Shown here: positions 25,690 through 33,539 of the stretch, piece by piece
Position numbering within the stretch: the first letter of the stretch is position 1
How the letters are laid out: every line of letters begins with the position of its first letter
Assembly: GCA_000247545.1 (NCBI GenBank)
Contig: CP003316.1
Location: 405,233-469,232 of the forward strand
Reading direction: 5' to 3'
DNA from: Pyrobaculum oguniense TE7
Lineage (GTDB): Archaea; Thermoproteota; Thermoprotei; Thermoproteales; Thermoproteaceae
DNA length: 64,000 bases
Translations under genes and position numbers: made by a program
Notes under the pieces: model-generated
The model's input: only the letters and a program-made list of their open reading frames with translations
The model's database searches: none
What the model was told of the DNA's origin: nothing

Positions 25690-26651
25690 CACGGTTACGG
25701 CGTTTAGTTAACAGTAAGCTCAGAAGCCCCTCTGAGACTAAGGCGAAATCGAGAGAGCTTATAGAGTTGGGCGTATTTCTGGGTTACATACATATTGGGG
25801 AGGGTTTTTACCACTTTTTCTATAACGAGAGGTTCAACAAAGTTATGAGGTTTAAGCACGTGCGCAATCTAAGTCCGAGAAAGTTTTTTAAAAGTATATA
25901 TGCGCAAGTTGCTGGAGGCACCCTTTCCCTCTACCCGTCTGTCGGCACTATTATTCCGCGTAAGGGCAGTAGCTCCAGAGTAGTGCTGAAGTTACGCTCG
26001 GCTCCCTTCAATGGCCGCATACCGCTTTATGCGGATAACGGGCTGTTAGAGCCGATACTCTGTTCCGCCGTCGTGCCAACAACAGGCTTCACGACGGCAG
26101 CCGTGGAGATCCGAAGAGGGTTAACGAGGGTGCCCTTTGCTGTTGTAGCTGTTAGGCCGGATAAATTGGCTTTCCAAGGGTTTGACGTCATTATTAAAAC
26201 CGGCGCAACGACGCTGAAGGCTGTCGGGGGGTATACGCTGAGGGGGCCGAAGAGGGGTGACTGCGCAGTGCTTGCAGTGGATCTCTCCACATGTATACCA
26301 CAACGGACGGTATACTTGTTATCGTCCTATACTTGCGATGCGTTTACCCAGGCGCCTCTCTGTAAGATATGGGGGTTTAGGGTGGTTGAAGCGCGAATGG
26401 TATATGCCGAAGTCGAGCGGTTGCTATCGGCGGGAGCGGAGCCTAACAGCTTACTTCCCGTAGTGGACAGAGAGTGTGTTAGTAAGGTGGACGGTTCAGC
26501 CAGGAGGAAGCTCCTAGAATGCGCTAAGCGGATAAGCACTGATGTACTCTTACCTACGGAGGAGTACGTAAAGACGTGTGGAGTAAGGCGAAGGACTATA
26601 GAGGTATTAAACACCACACCAAGCCAACTGGACGACTGTGTCACAGCTTAG
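25665..26651 (+). CDS. Unknown last gene of the DISARM-like operon
   Basis: A 328-residue protein I do not recognise. It begins with a basic helical segment (AVARLRRLVNSKLRS), then a mainly beta region (residues 60-230) with repeated YADNG, FTTAAVEIRRG and VDLSTC elements, and a helical C-terminus with ten or so cysteines in all. The ATG lies 25 bp inside drmC, so it is translated with the system. It has no resemblance that I can see to DrmD or DrmE. It could recognise methylation or act as an effector; this is inference. Confidence 0.75.
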   Translation: MESCHTAVARLRRLVNSKLRSPSETKAKSRELIELGVFLGYIHIGEGFYHFFYNERFNKVMRFKHVRNLSPRKFFKSIYAQVAGGTLSLYPSVGTIIPRKGSSSRVVLKLRSAPFNGRIPLYADNGLLEPILCSAVVPTTGFTTAAVEIRRGLTRVPFAVVAVRPDKLAFQGFDVIIKTGATTLKAVGGYTLRGPKRGDCAVLAVDLSTCIPQRTVYLLSSYTCDAFTQAPLCKIWGFRVVEARMVYAEVERLLSAGAEPNSLLPVVDRECVSKVDGSARRKLLECAKRISTDVLLPTEEYVKTCGVRRRTIEVLNTTPSQLDDCVTA

Positions 26652-26856
26652 TTATTACTGGATACATAGGTTATTCTCTTCATTAGTAACTAATTTCGAT
26701 TACGATACAGTGCATGTTAAAGCGCTGAGAAAATTATAGCCGCCCAGCCACCGTTGTGGCAGTGTTCCAGAGGGAGAGAGTATCTTGAAACTTGCACTTA
26801 CCCCTACTTTACATTTATGCACTATTGCGTATATATTTGTCCTTTTTTCCGAGGGT

Positions 26857-27546
26857 ATGGGTTGTTTCGTGGCGCTTGGCGTTGACGTGAATAGGGACTA
26901 CTTGGCCTTCGGCTGGCTTAGTAACGACGCGGACTACGTGGCGTCGGTGCTGGGCGCCTGGGGGGCGCACCCCCTCACCAGCTGGCTGTTTGAGGGGCAT
27001 GTGCAGTTCGAGGGGCCTCTGGCGCTGGGCGGCGGCGCCTCGGTGCCTGGGCTTAGCTTTGTGGGCGTCTTAATGTGGCTTCAGGGGGCGTAGGAACAGG
27101 AGGCAGACGCTGTGACGGCGCCTCGCACTGTCAAGGCTCTTCGCCTAGCTCACGCCGTGGCTGAGGCATTTGACGGAGGCTGGGACTCCTGCGGTGGTGG
27201 GGGTTGAGGACCTGCGCGGCATGGCTGAGAGGAGGGGCATCGGCGAGATAGAATACGCCAAGATTTGGAAGAAGGCGATGGGGTCGTTCGGCGCGTTGCT
27301 GAGGGAGGGCGGCGGCTACAGAGCCTACGTGGGGAGGGGCGGTCTGTCGTCATTGCCCTCGATCCTAGGGGCACCTCGTCGACGTGCGCACTCTGCGCCG
27401 CTGAAGGCAAGACGGCGCCTGTGAAGGAGCGGGCGGACAGGACCGTCTACTGCCCGATACACGGCGTCATAAACCGCGACGTCAACGCCACCTTCAACAT
27501 CGCCATTAGGGCGGTCAGGATATACGCGGGGGATTCGCCGGGAGCG
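26857..27546 (+). pseudogene. TnpB remnant, copy 1
   Basis: Three RuvC-type blocks can be read in successive frames: GVDVNRDYLAFGWL (RuvC-I Asp, about 26880), PAVVGVEDLRGMAERRG (RuvC-II Glu, about 27187), and a zinc knuckle CALC ... YCPIHG followed by NRDVNATFNIAIRAVRI (RuvC-III Asp, about 27480). Frameshifts, one at a shortened G run near 27340, break it. Only the C-terminal two thirds of a TnpB is present. Copy 2 is at 32426. TnpB is the RNA-guided nuclease of IS200/IS605-type elements; no TnpA is seen. Confidence 0.8.
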
Positions 27547-27675
27547 CCCGCGGGGGACTGGGCCCTCCCCGCGAGTCCTCCGCGTGATGATAAAGAGGGA
27601 AAGGATTTGCGCGGAGATGGGGCCGCCGAAATCTGGCAGGCGCCAGCTAGGCTACCGCCGCTTGCGAACCACCGC

Positions 27676-27742
27676 CTGACGGCGCCCTCCGGCGCCCTAT
27701 ACGCGTATATGGAGGAGGTATTTAAGTGTTTCGGCCGTGTTG
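27676..27742 (+). repeat. 67-bp conserved block, copy 1 (hairpin plus palindrome)
   Basis: The block is identical to 33092-33158. It holds an inverted repeat GGCGCC-CTCC-GGCGCC (27681-27696), a 12-bp perfect palindrome TATACGCGTATA (27698-27709) and a gtatttaag element. Surrounding sequence is clearly more diverged, so this block is under constraint or recently converted. It could be an element end, an RNA hairpin or a promoter/operator. Confidence 0.8.
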
Positions 27743-27850
27743 AAGGAGCTGGCATCGCGCAGACGTTGAGCGCCGCTTGCTTGATCTCCGCCGCCGGGAT
27801 CGCACGCGCGCCCGCTTTTTTGCCCCATGTGGGCGCATAAAGCCGCCCCC

Positions 27851-28042
27851 GAGGGGATCCCAAGGGCGGTTTGGACATTTTGGCTGATCCCCCAGAGGAC
27901 AAAGGCCCTCTCGGCCCTAGTCTACGACAGATTTAATTAGAAAACTGGCCTGCAACTTGGGTCTCTGGACTCCCTGCTCCGGCAAGGGCTTGGGGAGGTT
28001 TACGACAGCAAACCTGGCGCCCTGAGGCCGATCGCCCACTAA
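27851..28042 (+). pseudogene. Remnant of the HerA-partner gene
   Basis: The frame GDPKGGLDILADP at about 27855-27893 equals the start of the C-terminal part of the protein encoded at 34483-35127. Further pieces (ALVYDRF, GRFTTAN) match in shifted frames. The HerA-like gene that should stand before it is missing: relative to copy 2, about 1.65 kb are deleted. Confidence 0.65.
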
Positions 28043-28130
28043 CTGACGGGCCGCGCAGAGGCGGCGGAGGACAAAGGGTAAGACCTGCGCGACTGGAGCT
28101 AAGGATAAAAACTGATGCAACTGTGATCTC

Positions 28131-28586
28131 GTGGCGATATCCCCCTACGTCCTGGAGGTCTTGCGCAAGGCGGCGGGAGGTCGAGATCTCGACGAGTTTC
28201 TGCTGGAGTTGGTGGCGGATAAGCTGGATCCCCGGGACCGCGTTGAGGCGTATCTCGCCTTACACGAGAAGTACTTGAGAGAGGCCGAGGAGCTTTACGC
28301 AAGGGGCGATCTCCCTCAAGCCGGCGAGAAATATTGGGGCGCCGTAACTGCCCTACTCAACGCCATAGCCGAAAAGCGTGGAATGCCCCACTACAGCCAT
28401 CGCGACTATTCGCTCATCGTCGGAAGGCTCTATAAGGAGACGAGAGACCGGGATCTCGTGGTGGGCTTCAGGATGGCGGAGGGGTTGCACGCCAATTTCT
28501 ACAACAACTTCATGGAGAGGGAGGAGTTCGACTTACACAGAGAGGCCGTTAAGATCTTAATTGAAAAGCTAAGGCGTTTCCTGTAG
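28131..28586 (+). CDS. PaREP1-family protein
   Basis: A 151-residue all-helical protein of the PaREP1 family, which is expanded in Pyrobaculum and related to HEPN folds. Typical pieces are LDPRDRVEAYLALHEKYL, QAGEKYWGAVTALLNAIAEK and EGLHANFYNNFM. GTG 28131 follows a ggataaaaac element at about 28103-28112. Function is unknown; helix content and the HEPN link suggest RNA or toxin-antitoxin roles. The next gene is a tandem duplicate. Confidence 0.85.
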   Translation: MAISPYVLEVLRKAAGGRDLDEFLLELVADKLDPRDRVEAYLALHEKYLREAEELYARGDLPQAGEKYWGAVTALLNAIAEKRGMPHYSHRDYSLIVGRLYKETRDRDLVVGFRMAEGLHANFYNNFMEREEFDLHREAVKILIEKLRRFL

Positions 28587-28708
28587 GGTGTAGCGCGATA
28601 TTCGCAAAGCGAGACTCCCCGGCGACTTGGCGATGCGGCGAGATTACTCTCTGCGTCTTGCCAGAGCGTACGCGTCTCAAAGTTTTTATCCCATGCGCAC
28701 TCATCATA

Positions 28709-29173
28709 GTGTCTCTAGTGATTTCCCCGCCAGTGGCTGAGCTCTTGCGCAAGGCCGCCGGCGGCCGGGACGTAGAGGAATTTCTCCTCTCGTTAATTGC
28801 AGAGAGGCTTGACCCCTCTGAAAGAGTTGATGTTTACCTCGCCCTTTACGAAAAGTACTTAAGAGAGGCCGAGTCGCTTTACGAGAAAGGCAATTTGGCA
28901 CAGGCGGGGGAGAAGTACTGGGGAGCCGTCACGGCGTTGTTAAACGCCATAGCCGAGAAGAGAGGAATGCCCCGCTACAGCCAGAGGGACTACGCCGTGA
29001 TAATAGAGAGGCTTTACCAGGAGACTAAAGACAAAGAGCTGTTAGTGGGATTCCGCTTGGCCGAGGGGCTCCACGCCAATTTCTACCACAACTTCATGGG
29101 AAAAGAGAGTTTTGAGTTACATAGAGAGGCCGTATTGGGGCTGGTGGAGAGGCTGAAAAGACTCCTGGGCTAG
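28709..29173 (+). CDS. PaREP1-family protein, tandem copy
   Basis: A duplicate of the previous gene with the same layout (VAELLRKAAGGRDVEEFLLS, QAGEKYWGAVTALLNAIAEK, EGLHANFYHNFMG). Start GTG 28709 fits the tttttatccc TATA at 28682-28691; GTG 28718 matches the family start better. An upstream extension of the frame to 28658 is not family-like. Each copy has its own promoter, so they are separate transcription units. Confidence 0.85.
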   Translation: MSLVISPPVAELLRKAAGGRDVEEFLLSLIAERLDPSERVDVYLALYEKYLREAESLYEKGNLAQAGEKYWGAVTALLNAIAEKRGMPRYSQRDYAVIIERLYQETKDKELLVGFRLAEGLHANFYHNFMGKESFELHREAVLGLVERLKRLLG

Positions 29174-29504
29174 TACCCACCGCTGTGCGGAATCTGCCGC
29201 CCGGCGTTTATCTAGCTTGGGACAGCCATCGCCTTAGCTTTGCGATTTATGGCGCAACCAGCTGGGCCGTCCGCGAGAGTCGCCGCCGGCCGCCCCGCAG
29301 TAAAAACCCGGTTCAGATCACTGGCTGACGTTTCGACGCGCCCCGGCTGCTTAAGCCGGTACGGGTACAGGCTAGGGCCCCCTCTGGAGCCGCATGTGCT
29401 CTGATTTTAACGTTTGTCGCTATTTCGTTGCCGTATGCTTAAGGGGCTACTGAACGGCGGGAGTAAATAACGAAATACTTTTAAGTTCTGAATATAGAAC
29501 AAGC
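29174..29504 (+). other. Gap before the HTH-cupin gene
   Basis: About 330 bp, GC-rich at first and A/T-rich near the end. I see no gene, tRNA or repeat. The last 40 bp hold the promoter of the next gene (tacttttaagtt at about 29475-29486). Confidence 0.5.
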
Positions 29505-31055
29505 GTGGGCTATGACGTCGGAAGTAGAATTGCCGAGCTGAGGGAGAAGAGGGGACTCAGCCTAACGGCCTTGGCCAAATTATCAGGGGTTTCTAAATCT
29601 ACTCTCTGGGGAATTGAAAGGGGGGAGGTAGTCCCCACAGTCTCCACCCTCTGGAATATCGCCAACGCGCTGGGGGTGACGTTTGGCGAGTTAATTACGT
29701 ATGATATAGTCGTTAAAGAGGGGGGTGTCGAAGTTCGTTTAATAGAACGCGAGGGGAATAGAGAGGTGTATTTAATGAGGCTGGAGGGCGGTTCTTACAG
29801 AAGGGCTTCTGGACACGCCAATTCGCCCGTGGAGGTTGTGCATATAATAAAAGGGGCCATGATAGTAGGCCCCGTGGACGCGCCGCTGTTTGTCTGGGCC
29901 GGCAAGACGGCGAGGTTTTACGGCGGCGTTGACCACATATATATGGCAGTCGGAGGAGAGGCCGAGGCCGTTGTGACAATGTGGTATTTCTCGCGGCCGG
30001 CAAGACAGCGGGTGTGGTATGTAGACACGCGCGAACCGGCTAGGGGTAAATACAGAGACCTCCTCAGCCCTGAGGGCGTGAGGAGCGAAAAGCTTGCCCG
30101 CGCTATTAAAGCTATCAACAATCGCGTAGCTCATGACGATGGTAGCTTGCTGTTCGACGTGTTGAGCTCTGAGTTTAAAACCCTCTCTGGAGAGCCCACT
30201 CTGCCGAAGGTAGTTTACAAGTCGGTGGAGAGATTAAAGGGAGTATCCGCCGAAAAAGCCACGAGTTTTGAACGCAATATCGACGTAATTAGATACTATA
30301 TTTACGAGCCTCTTCATCCTGGCTACGCCGAGCAGGCTGTGTATGTGGCGTACGAGTTAGAGAGGAGGGGGGTAGGCGAAGTTATAAGCATAGGCTGCGG
30401 CCCCGCTTATCACGAGGTTATGCTCAAAGAGCTGATACCCGTTGACGTTAAGTGCGTGGAGCCCTCTCCGTTTTTCAAACAGCTGTCCCCCGTCCCTGTA
30501 ATTGACGGCGTGCCGCAGGGAGTTAACGCTATAATCTCCTTCGGATCTTCTCACCACATAGCAAACTTTTTGAAAATGGCCTCGGAGAAATTAAAAAGCG
30601 GCGGCGTCTTGATCGTCTCGGACGAGTTTATCAACGACTACGCCTCTGAGGGCGCGAGGAGGAGGAACGTAATTAAACACCACTTGGGCTATCTTTTAGA
30701 CATCCCGCTGGTCTCGTACAGAGATGAGATGCTTTCGGCTTACAACGCCTCTTACAAGAATTTATCTCTCTCGCTTAGAATATTATCTAGAGTGTATTAT
30801 GAAGTTTACGAAAGAGTTAAAACAGAGCTGTATACTACAGACGTTGAAATGGCCTTTTTGAACTTTTACTTTTTGGAGTTAACTGCTATGTTGCTCGGCG
30901 TTGCGTATATTGAAGAGAGGAAAACCTCAGTGGAGAGGTTCATATCAGAGGCGTCGGAGGTTGGCTTGAGGCTTGAGGCTCACTATAAGGTCTACTCCAC
31001 GGGCTGGGGGAAGGCCGGAGCCGGCACCCACGTGCTTGTTTTTGTCAAGACATGA
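29505..31055 (+). CDS. XRE regulator-cupin-methyltransferase fusion
   Basis: A 516-residue three-part protein. Residues 5-70 are a Cro/C1-type helix-turn-helix (LSLTALAKLSGVSKSTLWGI). Residues about 90-170 are a cupin-like sensor (HANSPVEVVHIIKGAMIVG, VDHIYMAVGG). Residues about 270-440 are a class I SAM methyltransferase (GEVISIGCGPAYHE motif I, VKCVEPS, IISFGSSHHI, LKSGGVLIVSDEF). XRE-cupin repressors are common; the added methyltransferase is not one I know. GTG 29505 lies about 25 nt from its TATA. It overlaps the exporter gene by ATGA, so it likely regulates it and perhaps modifies its substrate. Confidence 0.8.
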   Translation: MGYDVGSRIAELREKRGLSLTALAKLSGVSKSTLWGIERGEVVPTVSTLWNIANALGVTFGELITYDIVVKEGGVEVRLIEREGNREVYLMRLEGGSYRRASGHANSPVEVVHIIKGAMIVGPVDAPLFVWAGKTARFYGGVDHIYMAVGGEAEAVVTMWYFSRPARQRVWYVDTREPARGKYRDLLSPEGVRSEKLARAIKAINNRVAHDDGSLLFDVLSSEFKTLSGEPTLPKVVYKSVERLKGVSAEKATSFERNIDVIRYYIYEPLHPGYAEQAVYVAYELERRGVGEVISIGCGPAYHEVMLKELIPVDVKCVEPSPFFKQLSPVPVIDGVPQGVNAIISFGSSHHIANFLKMASEKLKSGGVLIVSDEFINDYASEGARRRNVIKHHLGYLLDIPLVSYRDEMLSAYNASYKNLSLSLRILSRVYYEVYERVKTELYTTDVEMAFLNFYFLELTAMLLGVAYIEERKTSVERFISEASEVGLRLEAHYKVYSTGWGKAGAGTHVLVFVKT

Positions 31056-31894
31056 GGCTTTTAGGGGTTTTAGAAATGGTCGTCGTTACTGCGATTTGGG
31101 GCAGTGTGTCCATACTCGCCATATGGTCAGGGCTGCCGTCGCCTGTCTTTGTATTTTTCAGAGTGTTTATCGCGTTCCTAATTCTGCTGGCATTTCTACG
31201 GGAATTTGACGCCAAAAGTTTTCTCCGCATATCTGTATTTCTCTCAGGGATTTTCCTCGCGTTGAACTGGATAGCGCTTTTCTACGCCGTTTTGTTAGTC
31301 CCGGTGGCTGAGGCAGTTATGCTATACTATACGGGCCCGCTCCTCGCCGTTGTCATCATGCACTTCTTAGGCGAGAGGGCGGGCTTGGCTAGGCTGGGGC
31401 TAGCCGCGGCGGCGTTTATAGGCGCCGTGGCTGTGATTAAGCCGTTTAATATAAGCGGCAGCGCCGGCGCGTTGATAGCCCTCGTCAGCGGCGTTTTGTA
31501 CGGCCTCTTAATCGTCACAAATAAACTCGCCGTTAGGTCGCTTCCGCCAATAAGGCTAGTGTTTTACCAAACGGCGATTGCGGCCATTGTCACTGCGCCT
31601 TTTCTTTTCACGACGGAATTCCGCCTAACGCCGAGCGGGCTCGCCGTGGCGCTCACGGCTGCGCTGGTCAATACTCTCCTCGCGCTGTACTTGTGGTACG
31701 ACGCGCTTAAGAAAATAAGCGTCCACCTAGCCTCTGTGCTGAGTTATTTAGACCCCGTCTTCGCCACAGCATTCGCCTACTTCCTCCTTGGCCAGGCCCC
31801 CTCTGCGACGGCTCTTCTCGGAGGGACGTTGGTAATAACAAGCGGCGTGTTATCGGCCTTATTAGAAGCCCGAAAAAAGGGGAATTTGACTTAA
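31052..31894 (+). CDS. EamA/DMT-family exporter
   Basis: A 280-residue protein of ten membrane spans in two EamA repeats (IWGSVSILAIW at the start; EAVMLYYTGPLLAVVIM; later VSGVLYGLLIVTNKLA and YLDPVFATAFAYFLLG). DMT transporters export amino acids, nucleobases and similar metabolites. The ATG lies in the stop of the regulator-methyltransferase gene, which suggests the two form one response unit. Confidence 0.9.
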   Translation: MRLLGVLEMVVVTAIWGSVSILAIWSGLPSPVFVFFRVFIAFLILLAFLREFDAKSFLRISVFLSGIFLALNWIALFYAVLLVPVAEAVMLYYTGPLLAVVIMHFLGERAGLARLGLAAAAFIGAVAVIKPFNISGSAGALIALVSGVLYGLLIVTNKLAVRSLPPIRLVFYQTAIAAIVTAPFLFTTEFRLTPSGLAVALTAALVNTLLALYLWYDALKKISVHLASVLSYLDPVFATAFAYFLLGQAPSATALLGGTLVITSGVLSALLEARKKGNLT

Positions 31895-32083
31895 GGCCTT
31901 GCTAAAACACGCTGAATTTCATCACTACTCTTGTCGTCTCGATTTGTTTGACCACTTTCCTCTCCGCGTTTTCTTTCTTTTCCTCGCCCTGCATATGGGC
32001 CTTTGGAGCCGTGTATATACTTTTCGTTATACCCGCCGAGTATAACGTTGGGAAGGTTTTTAAGGGGAGTCGCAACGGGGCGC

Positions 32084-32425
32084 GTGTACAGGCGGGCGTT
32101 GTTAACTGCGGCGCTGGGGCTCGGGGCCCTTGCGGCGGCGGGCGCCGCTGTTGTAAACACGGCGACACGCGTTTTAGACCTGGGCCTGGGCAGAAGGGTT
32201 GTGTTTATTTCCGACCTCCACATACACAACACGGCGAAGTACGACTTGCCTAATTACGACTTACTGCTCATAGGAGGCGATATTTACGATAGACATACGC
32301 CGGGGGTTCACGTCGTGGTGGAGACTTTATCCCAACTGAGGGGGCCTAAGGTGGCCGTTTTGGGAAACCACGAGTATTGGGACATGCGGAGAATTCCGTT
32401 GAGAGAGGGCTTGGGGGCGCTGGAG
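32084..32425 (+). pseudogene. Truncated metallophosphoesterase paralogue
   Basis: From GTG 32084, 25 nt after ggtttttaag, the protein matches the phosphoesterase at 13048 (MYRRALLTAALGLG, FISDLHIHNT, LLIGGDIYDR, AVLGNHEYWDM). It is cut at REGLGALEEA, where the TnpB copy 2 sequence begins. HSPD and GHTH motifs are lost, so it is inactive. The open frame runs on to 32470 by chance. Confidence 0.8.
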
Positions 32426-32945
32426 GAGGCGGCGCCTCGGTGCCTGGGCTTAGCTTCGTGGGCGTCTTGATGTGGCTTCCGGGGCGTAGGAACAGGAGGC
32501 AGATGAGGTGGCGGCGCCTCGCGCTTTCTAGGCTCTTCGCCCAGCTGACGCCGTGGCTGAGGCATTTGGCGGAGGCAGGGACTCCTGCGGTGGTGGGGGT
32601 GGAGGGCTTGCGCGGGATGGCGGCGAGGAGGGGCATAGGCGAGATAGAATACGCCAAGATCTGGAAGAAGGTGATGGGCTCCTTCGGCGCGTTGCTGAGG
32701 GAGGGCGGCGGCTACAGAGCCTACGTGGGGAGGGGGCGGTCTGTCGTAATAGCCCTCGATCCAAGGGGGCACCTCCTCGACGTGCGCACTCTGCGCCGCC
32801 GAGGGCAAGACGGCGCCGGTTAAGGAGCGGGCGGACAGGACTGTCTACTGCCCGGTGCACGGCGAGATGAACCGCGACGTCAACGCCGCCTTCAACATCG
32901 CCATTAGGGCGGTGAGGATATACGCGGGGGATCCGCCGGGGGGCG
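32426..32945 (+). pseudogene. TnpB remnant, copy 2
   Basis: Close to copy 1 at the DNA level. It reads GLSFVGVLMWLPGRRNRRQ, PAVVGVEGLRGMAARRG and, after a one-base insertion near 32768 (ggggg for gggg), the zinc knuckle and NRDVNAAFNIAIRAVRI. The RuvC-I part is missing because the 5' end is fused to the truncated phosphoesterase. The frame error differs from that of copy 1, so each copy died separately. Confidence 0.8.
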
Positions 32946-33091
32946 CCCGCGGGGGACAAGCACCCCAGCCGCGGGCTCTCCCCGCGGGTCCTCCGCGTGA
33001 TGACCAAAAAAGAGATGATGCGCGCGGAGATGAGACCGCCGAAACCTGGCAGGCGCATAGGGCTAGACTACCGCCGCTTGAAATCCATCGT

Positions 33092-33158
33092 CTGACGGCG
33101 CCCTCCGGCGCCCTATACGCGTATATGGAGGAGGTATTTAAGTGTTTCGGCCGTGTTG
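33092..33158 (+). repeat. 67-bp conserved block, copy 2
   Basis: Identical to 27676-27742, with hairpin GGCGCC-CTCC-GGCGCC at 33097-33112 and palindrome TATACGCGTATA at 33114-33125. It lies just before the HerA-like gene, where a promoter would be expected, and just after the TnpB remnant. Confidence 0.8.
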
Positions 33159-33212
33159 GCGGATTTGCTGGATCGCCGGCGCTGACCGCGGCCTTCTCGA
33201 GGCTGCCCGGAA

Positions 33213-33497
33213 GTGCGCGCGCGTCCGTTTTTTTGCCCTATGTGGGCGCATAAGATCGCGGCGAATTCCGGGGAGGAGTTCGTCTCTACCCTGCTCTCGC
33301 TTAGGTTCTTTGGCTTGGACTTGGCCAGGGGGGTGGTCCTCTTGGAGCGGAGGGCGGGCCGCCCCTTCGTCCCGCTGGGGAGGGAGAAAAGGCGCAGGGT
33401 CTGCAGGACCTCGCCTCCTGTGCCGGCCGCGTCGTGGCGGGCCGAGGGGGAGGGGCCCGTGACCTTCAAGTCGGGCCTGGGGGTGGGGGTCTATTAG
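33213..33497 (+). pseudogene. N-terminal piece of the HerA-like gene, cut by an in-frame TAG
   Basis: The frame starts at GTG 33213 (RARPFFCPMWAHKIAANSG) and stops at TAG 33495-33497. The same frame continues open without shift to the ATPase that starts at 33540 (FEQLGFFKRGREWAVAANC). A CAG-to-TAG change would explain it. The N-terminal part is where HerA proteins have a beta-barrel. Confidence 0.65.
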
Positions 33498-33539
33498 TTC
33501 GAGCAGCTTGGCTTCTTCAAGAGGGGGCGGGAGTGGGCT

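Noticed and set aside
29290-29330. tRNA T-arm-like sequence near 29310
   Set aside because: cccggttcagatcac resembles a T arm, but no acceptor, D or anticodon arm can be drawn around it.
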